Shown here: piece by piece, positions 10,790-21,099 of the stretch
Position numbering within the stretch: position 1 is the stretch's first letter
Layout: the number at the start of each line of letters is the position of its first letter
From: Ahaetulla prasina
Taxonomy: Eukaryota; Chordata; Lepidosauria; Squamata; Colubridae
Direction: 5' to 3'
Assembly (NCBI RefSeq): GCF_028640845.1
Contig: NC_080540.1
Span: 162,323,438 to 162,387,437 of the forward strand
DNA: 64,000 bases
The notes under the pieces: generated by a model
The model's input: only the letters and a program-made list of their open reading frames with translations
Databases searched by the model: none
What the model was told of the DNA's origin: nothing
Made by a program: the position numbers and the translations under genes

Positions 10790-10915
10790 CGAATACGTGC
10801 AACACACTTTCCTCCTCCTCTTTTCCCCATAACAATTCTGTGAGGTGAGTTGGGGTGAGAGAGGGTGACTGACTCAAGATCACCAAGCCACTTTTCATGT
10901 CTAAAGGCTAGAACT
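10790..10915 (-). mobile_element. MIR-like (CORE) SINE fragment
   Basis: In reverse it reads with GGTGATCTTGAGTCAGTCAC, CTCACCCCAACTCACCTCAC and a GAGGAGGAGGAAAG run, the same family as the plus-strand copy at 13345. Truncated, without the tRNA-like head. Confidence 0.45.
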
Positions 10916-10922
10916 CCTAGAC

Positions 10923-11270
10923 CAGTGGTCCCCAACCTTTATGGCTTGGCGGCTCTGGCAGGGGGAAGGGAACTGACCTGCACAAGCAGCGGACTGGCAC
11001 ATGTGGAACATGTGTGCCGGCCCATCGCTCTCACATGTTGAGCTGCACACGCACATGCACACTTGTCCTCCACTTGCACAAGTTGAACTGCACACGTGCA
11101 CGCAAGCACACGGGCCTGCCACTCGCACAAGTTGAGTTGTGCACATGTGCACTGGCCCTCCGCTTGTACAAGTCGAGTTGCATGTGTGCGCGCCAGCCTG
11201 CAATTCGCATAAATTGAGCTGTGCACATGCACCTGCCAGCCGCTTGCACGGCTCGATTCCAAATAGGCCA
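10923..11270. mobile_element. hAT-type element with internal minisatellite, right end lost
   Basis: Starts CAGTGGTCCCCAACCTTTATGGC after TCCTAGAC, matching the terminus of the copy at 14686. The interior is an array of TGCACAAGTTGAGCTGTGCAC-like units at 11038, 11083, 11132, 11173 and 11214 (spacing 41-49). The right terminus is missing where Bov-B sequence begins. Confidence 0.6.
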
Positions 11271-11665
11271 TGGTGTGGTAGTGAAGTTCAACTACTTTGC
11301 CCACCAAATGAGAGGAGAGGACTCATTGGAAAAGACCCAGAGGTTGGGAAAGATGGAAGGCAAAAGGAGAAGGAGATGGCAGAGGATGAGATGGTTAGAT
11401 GGTGTCACTGACTCACTCGGTGGGTATGGCAGGAGAACAGTGGAGGATTGGAATGGGGATGGCATCAGTGGTGGGATTCAAGTAATTTAACAACCGGTTC
11501 TCTGCCCTAATGATTTCTTCCAACAACCAATTCACCAAACTGCTCAGAAAGTTAACAACCGGTTCTCCCGAAGTAGTGCGAACTGGCTGAATCCCACCAC
11601 TGGATGGCATGTTGTGGTCCATGGGGTTGTGAAGAGTCAAACATGCCTTAGTGGATGAACAACAG
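11271..11665 (+). mobile_element. Bov-B LINE 3' end
   Basis: The plus-strand frame has TAHHM-like context, DSLEKTQRLGKMEGKRRRRWQ and RMRWLDGVTDSL, the C-terminal end of the Bov-B (RTE clade) polyprotein. The 3' end has GTCCATGGGGTTGTGAAGAG and GATGAACAACAGCAACA. A hAT MITE (11466-11602) interrupts it. Bov-B occurs in squamates and ruminants and is a known case of horizontal transfer. This copy is 5'-truncated and inactive. The Sauria SINE tail derives from the same LINE type. Confidence 0.75.
11466..11602. mobile_element. Non-autonomous hAT element (CAGNGGTG family, short form)
   Basis: CAGTGGTGGGATTCAAG...GAATCCCACCACTG, exact 8-bp duplication GATGGCAT (11458-11465, 11603-11610), inserted in Bov-B. 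Reverse-orientation sister of 8118-8254. Confidence 0.9.
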
Positions 11666-11857
11666 CAACACAGAGATAGAGACGATAGAGACAGTTTAAA
11701 AAACAGATAGATTTAAAAACATATATCAAACTCTTACTCTAAGGTTAACATTTGTCTACATTATTTTCATAGTCTCATAGAATTCTAATCATCAAATCCC
11801 CAAATCAACTTTTCCTTTCTTTCAGTTTCTTACAAAAAAAATTTTTTTTAAAAAAAA

Positions 11858-12085
11858 TCACAAAGTGGTTTCCAAGTAGAAATAAAATTGGTCAAAGTCG
11901 TCTTCTTTCATCAAGACTGCCAATTTTGCCACCTCTGTCGATTCCACCGGCTTCCCCATCCATTCTTTCATCCGAGTCTCAAGACCTCTTGATAGATCTG
12001 TCTTCCCCGCATATACCCAATCCCCCTTTTTAAAGCCACCCTGGTGATTGGCCTTCCGTGTATCCTGCGGTAATGAATTCTCCAC
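11858..12085 (-). pseudogene. Coding-like fragment, probably LINE-derived
   Basis: A 75-codon minus frame contains GGFKKGDWVYAGKTDLSRGL, then REWMGKP-like and VAKLAVLMKEDDFDQFY segments. This reads like real protein rather than chance and resembles the C-terminal end of a non-LTR retrotransposon polyprotein. I cannot name the family. No partner domains are visible around it. Confidence 0.3.
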
Positions 12086-12813
12086 AGGTTGTCAGGTGCT
12101 GTAAGAAGGAGCACATTTTTCCTCTGTAGTAAATGTCCTTCTAATCAATTTCATGATTTGACCCAATAGAGGCTGAGCTATGCTATCAGACCTGAGTGCC
12201 TGATTGCTATTTTGCTTGGCTCCTTTAATCTTGCTCAGTACCGTAAGTGTGAGCCTCCGTCTAGTTTATATGGTTAAGATGGGAGTAATTATCCCCAAGG
12301 GTAATTTGGGCATATCCTGGGGTAATGGAGCAATTTGTAATTGCTTCTTCGTGAGTTAAGGATCCAGTTTGGGACTGCAGCTGATGAGACACTTGTGTAA
12401 AATAACTGAGCCTTGGAGGAAAGTGGGGAGGGGAGGAGATAATGACATTAGTTGAGAGTGGGCAAAGGGATAATTGGGTCAAACAGTTTAAGAACCACTG
12501 GCCTAGGGCGCCATGTTCCGCTCTGATCCTTATCTGCAGACACAGAGCAGCTGATAAGGTGGTGAATAACCTTGGTCAACTTCACACACACCTCTTTCTC
12601 ATCCTCTGTTGGGATGCATATATTTACAATTACCTGTAGCTTTCCAAAGGAGGGGAAATCACACTGGAGAAATAGACACACTTCCCTTCCGGTGCTTCTG
12701 CGTTCAACTGGAATGTGCACTAGTCAAGGTAAGGTCGTAATGGAGGAAGTAAGCATTACAGAAACTGCTCTTGGGGGCAGAGAGTTCTTGGAGCAGACAG
12801 AAAGGGTAAGAGA
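12086..12813. other. No recognised feature
   Basis: Mixed-composition DNA. Short frames on both strands show no domain. Confidence 0.35.
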
Positions 12814-12821
12814 GTATGATT

Positions 12822-13084
12822 CAGTGGTGAAATCCAATTTTTTTTACTACCGGTTCTGTGGGTGTAGCTTGGTGGGCGTGGCTTGGCTTGGTGGGCGTGG
12901 CAGGGGAAGGTTACTGCAAAATCCCCATTCCCTCCCCACTCCTGGGGGAAGGATACTGCAAAGTCTCCATTCCCACCCCACTCTGGGGCCAGCCAGAGGT
13001 GGCATTTGCCGGTTCACCGAACTACTCAAAATTTCCGCTACCGGTTCTCCAGAACCTGTCAGAACCTACTGGATTTCACCCCTG
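12822..13084. mobile_element. Non-autonomous hAT element (CAGNGGTG family)
   Basis: CAGTGGTGAAATCCAAT...GGATTTCACCCCTG, exact 8-bp duplication GTATGATT (12814-12821, 13085-13092). Contains CTACCGGTTCTGTGGG near one end and CTACCGGTTCTCCAGAAC near the other. Confidence 0.9.
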
Positions 13085-13344
13085 GTATGATTATGCAGAA
13101 AATCTATCTCCAAGGAGATTAAGCATCAACAATGACTCGATGGCACATATATTGTCAGCTCCAAAACCAAAAAATGACATGTGGAATTGTTCCAGAACTG
13201 TTCCACTTCTTTATTGTTTCATGCCTATAGACAAAATCTTGCCAGGTTGAGGACCCTACTATCTTCATCTACAATATACCGTGTGAAGTATTAGGAAGGG
13301 GCTGTCTTCACTCGATTTCTCTCACATATAGTATCACATAATTT

Positions 13345-13580
13345 AAGTGTACGAAAGAAATGGTTAAGATACCAGGCTAGAAAGCAGGAGTCCATGAGTT
13401 CTAGTCCCACCTTAGCCAGGAAAGCCAGTTTGGTGACTTTGGATCAGTCAGTCACTCTCCCTCAGCCCAACCATAGGGTTGTTGTTTAAGGGGAAATAGG
13501 AGGAGGAAGGCTGTGTTGGATATGATCGCCTTCTTGAGTCATTTGTAAAAATAATAAAAGGTGAGATAGAAATAAACAAA
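13345..13580 (+). mobile_element. MIR-like (CORE) tRNA-derived SINE
   Basis: Starts with GGTTAAGATACCAGGCTAGA, then a degenerate B-box (GAGTTCTAGTCCC), a central GGAAAGCCAGTTTGGTGACT block, TCAGCCCAACC and an A-rich end (AAATAAACAAACAAA). Decayed. The same family is at 10790 in reverse. Confidence 0.5.
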
Positions 13581-14168
13581 CAAAATCTGATTCTTGGACA
13601 GTATCGGCATCTAGTTGTAGGACATTATTACAGTCAAATAGGAACATGATTTCTCCTGTGTTAGCCAGGATTGTGCTACAATATGAATTTGGAATGACCA
13701 TACTTGAGAATGGGGAGAATCTATCTTAAACTGAAGTAAACTTATATGCACATATGAAAGGGAGGGTAGACAGAAACTGTACAGTGTGTTGCATCAGACA
13801 TCAACTAATTTTACTGGCCAGTTGACCTGATTGTATGCGTTCCATGCCAAAATCATTTAAATGTTGTTTTGCAAAGCTGGGCTATCTGAGTTGAAAATAT
13901 ATGTAAGCTGGAAGGTAGACAGAATTCATGCTTCTTTGTCAAATAGATCTCACGATTACTTTATATACAGTATGTGGTACACTTATGTGAATCTTGTTCA
14001 TTTATTGTCAAGCAAGGGATGAGGAGGCCCAACTAGTGCGAAGCAGAATCCAGCAGCTATCCTTCTGTTTTGCTTCTGGTCCTTTCAAGTGTATTTGCTT
14101 GGTCTGAAAGGCCAAAAACATAATACTTTCAAACGGCAAACTGGGATTGCAGGCAGCTGAATCCTGTC
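13581..14168. other. No recognised feature
   Basis: AT-rich sequence without assignable repeat or frame. Confidence 0.35.
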
Positions 14169-14176
14169 CCCAAATT

Positions 14177-14624
14177 CAGGGGTGGGATTCAAAAATTTTA
14201 GCAACTAGTTCTCTGCCCAGTTGCTGGGTGGGCGTGGCCATACTGGGTGTGGCTGACTGAGCCTCCTGCACCACAGTTGTGGGGGAGGCATCTTCACCCT
14301 CCCCAAGCTCTGGAAGCTTTCCTTGAGCCTCCAGGAGGGCGGAAACGGCCTACCCCGGGTTCCAGAGGCCCTCCAGGGGCTGGAAACAGGCCCGTTTCCA
14401 GACTTCTGGAACTTCCAGGAGGCCCGTTTTTCACCCTCCCAAAGCCTCCGTGCGGGCCCTGCACTTATGTGGCATCCAGAATAGGCCGCACGGAGACTCC
14501 TGGGAGGAGAAGGGAGGGGTGGGCGGGGCCAGCCAGTCCTTGCAACTACCGGTTTGCTAAACCAGATGTAAAATTAGCATCTGGTTCTCCCAAACCGGTA
14601 CGAACTGGCTGAATGACAGCCCTG
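14177..14624. mobile_element. Non-autonomous hAT-like element, GC-rich interior
   Basis: CAGGGGTGGGATTCAAAAA at the left and GAACTGGCTGAATGACAGCCCTG at the right match the family termini. The interior is rich in CCTCCAGGAGGCC steps. Flanking octamers do not match, so the target duplication is lost or an end is altered. Confidence 0.65.
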
Positions 14625-14685
14625 GTACTCCAGCAGAAATACTGATGAATGATAAAATAAAATAGGAACTTTAAAGGACCTAGAA

Positions 14686-14871
14686 TAGCAGCCCCCAACC
14701 TTTGGGGCACCAGGGATCAGTTCCACAGAGAAAGGTTTTTCCACAGACCAGAGGGTGCATGGTTTTATGTGCTGCCTGCATCTCCTGGATGGGGCTTTGC
14801 TTGTTTGTATGGCCCAATTGCTGGCTGCCATGGACCGGTGCAGTCCATGGAACAGGGACTGGGGAACCCTG
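14686..14871. mobile_element. hAT MITE (CAGTGGTCCCCAACC type)
   Basis: The left end aligns with CAGTGGTCCCCAACC at three mismatches and the right end is GGGGAACCCTG. Exact 8-bp duplication ACCTAGAA (14678-14685, 14872-14879). Confidence 0.82.
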
Positions 14872-14889
14872 ACCTAGAAAGAAGACCAA

Positions 14890-15525
14890 GTTTTAGGATG
14901 TCATATGTCTAGTTCTGGTCACCATGATATAAAAAAAGTATGCTGAGGCCTAGAAACAATGGGGAAAAGAAATACAAAGATAATAAGAGGCTGGAGGTTA
15001 AACAGTATGATGGACAGTTAAGGGAACTAGGTATGACTCTAGCCCATCAAAAAGAAGCATTGGGGATGACGTGATAGTTGTCTTCCAGTATTTGAGGGAT
15101 TGTCGCAAAGAAAGGGTTGATTTATTCTCTAAAGCAGGAGTCTCCAACCTTGGCAACTTTAAGCCTGGTTGATTTCAACTCTCAGAATTCACCATCCAGC
15201 AAAGCTGGCTGGGGAATTCTGGGAGTTGAAGTCCGCCAGGCTTAAAGTTGCCAAGGTTGGAGACCCCCTGCTCTAAAGCACCTGAGGGCAGGAGAAGAAG
15301 TAATGGGTGGAAATCATCAAAAAGAACTTCAATCTAAAATTAAGGAGAAATTTGCTGACAGTAAAAACAATCAGTGGAAGGAAGAAGTTGTGGATGCTCC
15401 ATCAGTGAAAGTTTTCAAGAAGTGATTGAATAACCTCTTGTCCAGAATGATATAGGGTCTCCTGCTCTAGAAGACGTAGACTAGAAGACCTCCATGGTTC
15501 TTTCTAACCCTGTTATTTTATGTTC
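14890..15525 (+). mobile_element. CR1 LINE 3' end, interrupted by a MITE
   Basis: Same CR1 3' family as 463-1150: TTCTGGTCACCATGATA, TTCCAGTATTTGAGGGATTG, then the degraded RT C-terminus and a tail at TAGAAGACCTCCATGGTTC. Interrupted at 15135-15270. Many indels, no coding capacity. Confidence 0.78.
15135..15270. mobile_element. Palindromic hAT MITE
   Basis: CAGGAGTCTCCAACCTTGGC...CCAAGGTTGGAGACCCCCTG, nearly self-complementary throughout, exact 8-bp duplication CTCTAAAG (15127-15134, 15271-15278). Confidence 0.9.
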
Positions 15526-17134
15526 TATATTCTACTTACTCTTAACTTCCTGTAATTTTTCTCTATAACACTTAGTTCCCAATTCAAGTCTTTGAGGGCA
15601 GGACATCTTATTCTCCATTCTGTTCTTAACTTCCTTTTTCCTCTCCCCTTTTCTGCCCCCATAACACAGTTTTACCTCAATTTCTTCAGGGTAAAATAAA
15701 TAAACGCTTTAGCATTTTTTTAAAAAGAAAAAGAACGGGATCATTACTCACAAACCACAAAGGTTGTAAAATACACTAAGTAATTAAGGTTTTCCTAACA
15801 TCACATGTTCTGCATATTTCCATGTGCTTCCTTTCAGTGACAAAGCCTTTCCTGTCAAAGTGAGGAATGTCAACGCCAACCAAATAGTTCATTTTGCTTG
15901 GAGATCCAGATGTGAAAAGGGAAGCCAAATTCTGTGCTTGACCTGCTGGGTTTTCTGACAGGTGGGTGAACAGCTCTGATTCTCTCCAGCAGATGTCAGA
16001 GCTGTCCTGGTTCCTAAAAACTACTATCAACCTATATTATTGGCAAGACCTAAGTTGTTAGGTGTTTTCTGCTTCTGGCACACAACTTTGGGCAAAGTTT
16101 TATCAAAACTGGTACTTAATTTCAGCAGATCAGTCTGCTGTATAGTACACAGCTTTATTCTTGAGGAGAGTAATCATCATCAGCATTATCATCATAATCA
16201 TGTTAAGATTAGTTGCCCAGTCAGCCAGATGTTTAGACTGGATGTGGTATTTTAACCCACCTATTGAATCCTTCCCAAGGATTTGGGATAGGCAGCTGTC
16301 ATTCTTCAATAATATTAAATGCATTGTGTTGCAGGATGTTAGCCATTCCAAATAGAGCTGCCTTTTGAAATTGACTGATGGTGATTTGAGTAATGCTGAT
16401 GGTGTTCAAGGGATGCTCTGGTTTTTTTTGAAATTGCACCCAAGGAAACTATTCTTATTGGTGCTATCTTTCTTTTCTTTTGTCACATTTGTTCTATTTT
16501 GAGATTTTTTTGTAGTTTGAGATTTTCTCTGGTTCTTTGTCTCCTATTCTTCTGTCTCCAGGTACTACAGCATCCACTATCCAGACATTGTAGTACCTAG
16601 AGACAGCAGAGGAGTTGTTGTTGTTGTTTTATGTGATCATCTTGTCTGGTTCAGGGCCTGCTGTGATATATTCCCATGCTACTTTAAACTACATCTATAT
16701 TAGGAGTCTAATGTTTATAGTGCTACTTGGTGTTATTCTGAGTTCTCCCTCTCTGATCATAAATGAACCTGGTGAAAGGGAAGCCCTTGGCCACAAATAT
16801 TTTTTTGCGGTTCTTTCTAGAGCTGATGTCAAGGGCAATCATTCTTGTTGTCCCATCTAGGGAGGCAGCCTGTTCCCCCTGGAGTTGTAGCTGGCTTAGT
16901 TCTTGGCTTAGTTGGCAAGAACTTGGCAACTTCTCATACTGGCAGATCACAGTGGTACTGGGGAGGAATGGGTCTCCTGGAAACCCAATGGTGATTATGG
17001 AATCTGTCAATGTGTATGTATGTATATACGTAATTACGTATGTATGTATTTTAAAGCAATATAGGCAGTGGCTCCTATAGGTTGAGCTTGTGTTCCATGT
17101 GTGAATACAGTTGAGAGAAAAGCAAAGCACAATT
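15526..17134. other. No recognised gene or family
   Basis: Includes a small imperfect inverted repeat around 16553-16603 (CTCCAGGTACTACA / TGTAGTACCTAGAG) and a GTAT-rich patch near 17015-17050. No long frame has a domain signature. Confidence 0.35.
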
Positions 17135-17470
17135 TCATTAACAGATGAACAGAATTGAAAGGGACCTTGTAGGTCACCTAGTCCAACCGCCCGCCCAAGC
17201 AGGAAACCCTACACCATTTCTGACAGATGGCAGTCCAGAGTCTCTTCTTGAAAGCCTCCAGTTCTGAAGCTCCCACAACTTCTGAAGGCAACTTCTGTTC
17301 CATCGGTTGATTGTTCTCACTGTCAAAAAATTTCTCCTTATTTCCAGGTTGAAACTCTCTTTGTTTAGTTTCCACCCATTATTCCTTGTCTGGTCTTCGG
17401 GTGGCTTGGAAAACAGCTTGACCCTTCCTCTCTGTGGCAGCCCCTCAAATATTGGAACACTGCTATTTCA
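17135..17470 (-). mobile_element. CR1 LINE 3' end, minus strand
   Basis: Reverse complement of the CR1 3' family. The minus frame shows AFKKRLWTAICQ preceded by EQKLPSEVVGASELE, with the tail CTAGGTGACCTACAAGGTCC. 5'-truncated, with frameshifts. Confidence 0.78.
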
Positions 17471-18242
17471 GAAAGGTGTTGGGAATGCCTTTTATTGGGC
17501 CTGTTGCATACTACTAAGAATGATACATACAAAGTTTGAAATGAACTCTGGTGTGATGATAAGGAAAAGGTAGATGACATTTGAGAAACAGACCCAAAAG
17601 GATGTTTTTTAAAATAATTCAGGAATGCTCTCTCCTAGTTTTATTGAGATTATTTTTTCCCCAGTCTGCGCCTCTGCTTGGATCCCGTCCTTCAAGCCTG
17701 GTCTCCTGAAGGAAGCTTAAAGAGCCAATGTCTGGTGCATCTGCCATTGGTCAGCATCAGTTCTCCAGGATCTGCTGGCTTTGTCATAGCCAAGATAGTG
17801 TCCTGTGCCTTAGGGATGCTTGTGGAATGTAGGGAGCCATATTTCATTCACCACCTGCCTGAACCACACGTCGGTGGGATGGGTTTGTTTTGGTTTACTC
17901 CAGCTTCTCCTTTACCTAATCTTATGTTCAGTTCCACCCCATATTTTTTTGCTTCTTGATACTAATAAAACAAACAAACATCTGCATGAAAATATAATTG
18001 CCTTCACACTTCCTTCTAACATCTGTATGCATATGTTCATTGCATTTTGCGTGCATGTTTTGAGCTACATATCATCAAATAAAATCTTCTGTATACACAA
18101 AGATGTGCAATCAATTCAACCCTTTATATGTCATTTGAACAAAGATATTGTGATATAGGAACATTATGGTATTGCATCGTGCTCTAATATTCGTACCAAT
18201 ATTTTGAGTGTGTCAGTATATGGAGGTAGGAAGCATTGTCCC
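17471..18242. other. No recognised feature
   Basis: No domain, repeat family or RNA signature seen. Confidence 0.35.
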
Positions 18243-18246
18243 AATA

Positions 18247-18269
18247 ACTACTACTACTACTACTACTAC

Positions 18270-18301
<32 letters not shown>

Positions 18302-18486
18302 CTTCTTCTTCTTCTTCTCCTCCTTCTCCTCCTCCTCCTCCTCCTCCTCCTCCTCCTCCTCCTCCTCCTCCTCCTCCTTCTTCTTCTTTTCCTCCTCCTT
18401 CTCCTCCTCCTTCTTCTTTTCCTTCTCTTTCTCCTTTTCCTCCTTCTTCTTCTTCTTTCCCCTCCTCCTCCTCCTCCTCCTCCTCC
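18247..18486. repeat. Pyrimidine triplet tract: (CTA)n-(CTT)n-(CTC)n
   Basis: About 240 bases with almost every triplet CTA, then CTT, then a CTC/CTT mosaic on the plus strand. Pure pyrimidine from about 18272. Long frames on both strands (poly-Ser/Phe/Pro, poly-Arg/Lys/Glu) are artefacts of the repeat. Mirror-symmetric homopyrimidine DNA can form triplex structures. Confidence 0.97.
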
Positions 18487-18600
18487 CCACCCACCTCCTC
18501 CTCCATCATTATATTGTTTGACCACCAAGCTTTAGTAAAACGGTCAGGGAAATTTTTTTTGCAATTAATTTCTGCCTGAGGGACTTCTTCGAGGTAGAAT

Positions 18601-19574
18601 GAAAGGCACAGCTTAAAAGAAATTGGGTTTGTGTGCAGGTGTATATAATTCCTATATGAATCAAATACCCTGGCTTGCACATTCCCTTAGTTGACACTAT
18701 CATCCCAACATTTTAAACATTTGTTTTCCTAGTGCTAAGTGCCAGAGAGATAAAGACATTTAAAGGGCATCCCAAGGCTGGGGGAAATATCTGGTTCAAA
18801 CCCACATATCTCATTGTGTGGCCTGGGCTTACTATTCTCTTTCTCAGCTGGAGCTCCCTTGGTTTGGCTGCAGGAAACAGGGATGCGTATGGGAAGAGAG
18901 AATATGTGTGCACTTTTAAGGCAAACCCCCGGCTCCAGTATGCTGGTGAGCAATCTGTGTGGTCTTTAGGGTAAAAAAAAGATTTCCCAGTCCTGCTAAT
19001 GCCCATTTAATGTTTACTGTTCTTTTTTATTTTTTTTTAATTAAAAGGTAAACAACAATTAGAACATTAGCAGGAAGCTCGTTGGTTTATCTCAGGGTAA
19101 AATGAATTTGTGGCTGGCCACGGCCTCTAGGGCAGGGGTCTCTAACCTTGGTCCCTTTAAGACTTGGGGACTTCAACTTCCAGAGTTCCTCAGCCAGCTT
19201 TGCTGACTGAGGGATTCTGGGAGTTGAAGTCCCCTAGTCTTAAAGGGACCAAGGTTGGAGACCCCTGCTCTAGGGCAACAATTTGGGGACAGATAAGTTT
19301 CTTAGCAGGCATTTTTGGAAGCCCGTCATGATCTGATCTTTGAATCTGCATTCTAGATTGAAAAAAAGTTGCCTCAGAGAAAGGACAGCTAATCCGACAT
19401 AATGCAAACCACCTCTGATGCTACAGTATTTCCTTGATATTGTTCTTTTGTGATATGTCCAAGAATAATACTGGGTAGACCTAGGTTCATTGTAGTTGAG
19501 CAAATACAGAAGTCACTGGATTGGACAGATTCAAGAACACGGTGACCAGTAGAAAAATCAACCTTCTTTAACAA
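18601..19574. repeat. Direct repeat A (left copy) flanking the chromovirus
   Basis: 974 bases starting GAAAGGCACAGCTT, nearly identical to A' at 26916-27875. It ends exactly at the LTR terminus at 19575, while A' continues past that point into different DNA (AACAATGATAAATC). It contains a palindromic hAT MITE at 19133-19267. No coding signature. Confidence 0.92.
19133..19267. mobile_element. Palindromic hAT MITE in repeat A
   Basis: CAGGGGTCTCTAACCTTGG...CCAAGGTTGGAGACCCCTG, exact 8-bp duplication CTCTAGGG (19125-19132, 19268-19275). Confidence 0.9.
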
Positions 19575-19951
19575 TGAAATAGTTAGCTCGCCAATTCATT
19601 AGCTCGCCAACTCATTACTTTGTCCAAGACAAAAACCAGGAAGTCCGCCTCCTATTTATAGTCTCTGCAGATGTCACTGCATGACAATTATGACTTGGCT
19701 TTGTCCCAACTCTTCCGCTGCTGCGCACGGCGATTACGCCACGTGACCTTGCATCGCTCCAAAACTGTTCTTGGGCGTTGCCAAATCAGAAGGAGGCTCC
19801 ATGGAATCAGGCTGTGCCGGCCCCTCCCCATCCCTTTGAGTGGGTGCCAGGGAGGAAAGGGCTCAAGAGAAGCAGGGCTGGCCAGGTCTTCTCCTCACTT
19901 TCTGAATCATCCGAGTCCAGGAGTCTGGGTCCAGGAACCTGGGTCACAACA
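19575..19951 (-). mobile_element. Chromovirus 3' LTR
   Basis: 377 bases, TGTTGTGACCC... to ...CTATTTCA in element orientation. Compared with the 5' LTR (385 bases) it differs by a few substitutions and about eight missing single bases, mostly in runs (for example one fewer A near 19631 and one fewer G in three G-runs). A TATA-like TATAAATAGG motif is present. The Pol reading frame enters this LTR. Confidence 0.93.
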
Positions 19952-20595
19952 CTATCCTCACCGCAGGGCCCTTCCCCGGGCTGACGATCGGGATGCGGTC
20001 GGGCTGGGTTCTGCTCATGGAAGGCCTGCACCAGGTCAGGGGCATGAACGCCGGAGGCATCTACCCAGGAGAAATCAGTCCCGTATCCCTTCCACGCGAT
20101 CAAATATTGGAAACGACCCTTCAGCCAGCGGGAGTCTCGTCGCTGTGGACTTCAGATTCCTCCGATCCGTCCTCGGCGACAGTGACGGGTGCTGTTGGGC
20201 ACCGAAGGGGACTCGGTGTGGCCTCAGGAACCAGAAGGGACCGGTGAAAACGGGTGGATCCGCATGGATCGTGGCAGGGTCAGTCGGTAGGCTACCGGGT
20301 TGATGACTGCCTCGACAGGGAACGGGCCGATGAATCGGTGGTCCAACTTTACCGGGCGGTCGGACGGGAGGTGTTTGGTGGAGAGCCACACCCGGTCTCC
20401 AACTGCCAGCGGGGCGTTGCCCGTCGGGAGCGGTCGGCGGACCGTTGTAATCCTCCTTTGCCCGATTCAGCTGCTGGCGTACCAACTGTTGGACCGCATG
20501 CAATTCCGTCAGGAAGGTCTGCGTTCGGGAACAGGAGAGTCCGGTGGTGCCAGAGGAAGAGCGCGGATGGTACCCCACATTGGCAAAGAACGGCG
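19807..20595 (-). pseudogene. pol: Chromovirus integrase C-terminus, chromodomain and U3-coded tail
   Basis: The upstream part (about 20595-20145) continues integrase, with LAEFAFNNSQHTST and TPFFANVGYHPR, a typical Gypsy integrase C-terminal region, then degraded frames. From about 20140 a clear chromodomain follows: RDSRWLKGRFQYLIAWKGYG, then SWVDASGVHAPDLV and FHEQNP. Chromodomains bind modified histone H3 tails and direct integration to heterochromatin. The frame does not stop at the LTR but runs across 19951 into U3 with VVTQVPGP and the acidic DSDDSESE block, until a missing base (GAGGAGAAG here, GAGGGAGAAG in the 5' LTR) shifts it. In the 5' LTR the same frame runs on to an Arg-rich end and a stop. 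Confidence 0.85.
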
Positions 20596-21099
20596 TCATC
20601 TGAGTAGAGGTGTGCTGAGAGTTGTTAAAAGCAAACTCCGCCAGGGACAGGTAGTCGGCCCAGTTGTCCTGTTGCTGGTTGATGAAGCAACGGAGATACT
20701 GTTCCAGTATACCGATGACCTTCTCTGTACCCCGTCGGTCTCCGGATGGTGCGATGACGACAGACACACCTGCACCTCCAACGCGGCCATCAGGCTCTTC
20801 CAGAAGTGGGCTGTGAACTGAACTCCGCGGTCCGAAACCACCCTGTCCGGTAGACCATGGAGGCGGAAGATGTGCTGCAGAAAGAGACGGGCTGTTTTTG
20901 CGGCTGTGGGCAGTCCGCGGCATGGGATGAAGTGTGCCATCTTGGTGAGCATGTCCACCACCACCAGCACCGTGGTGAACCCAGAGGACGGCGGCAGGTC
21001 TGTCAGGAAGTCCATAGAGATCGCCCCAGGGTCTGTCGGGTGTCGGCAAGGGCTGGAGGAGCCGGGAGGGGCCCCGTGGCGGTCTTGGCTTGCCGGCAC
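20596..21099 (-). pseudogene. pol: Chromovirus integrase catalytic core
   Basis: A 167-codon frame carries the Gypsy integrase core: ISMDFLTDLP (Asp at residue 30), VLVVVDMLTKMAHFIPCRGL, then HGLPDRVVSDRGVQF (Asp at residue 90) and SSHHPETDG. These are the first two acidic residues of the D,D-35-E triad that joins element DNA to the target. One base is missing right after HPETDG (near 20734), so the Glu-bearing segment (TEKVIGILEQYL) lies in the adjacent frame. The protein as read would lack the third catalytic residue. It overlaps the upstream RNase H frame because of another shift near 21050. Confidence 0.88.

Noticed and set aside
10939..11307. Cys/His-rich minus-strand frames resembling a zinc-finger protein
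   Set aside because: Generated by the TGCACA-rich minisatellite; spacing does not follow a zinc-finger pattern.
16553..16603. Short inverted repeat CTCCAGGTACTACA / TGTAGTACCTAGAG
   Set aside because: Short and imperfect with no terminal or target-site features.
18184..18680. Long frames coding poly-Arg/Lys/Glu, poly-Ser/Phe and poly-Pro
   Set aside because: They arise from the CTA/CTT/CTC triplet repeat, which lacks stops in several frames.
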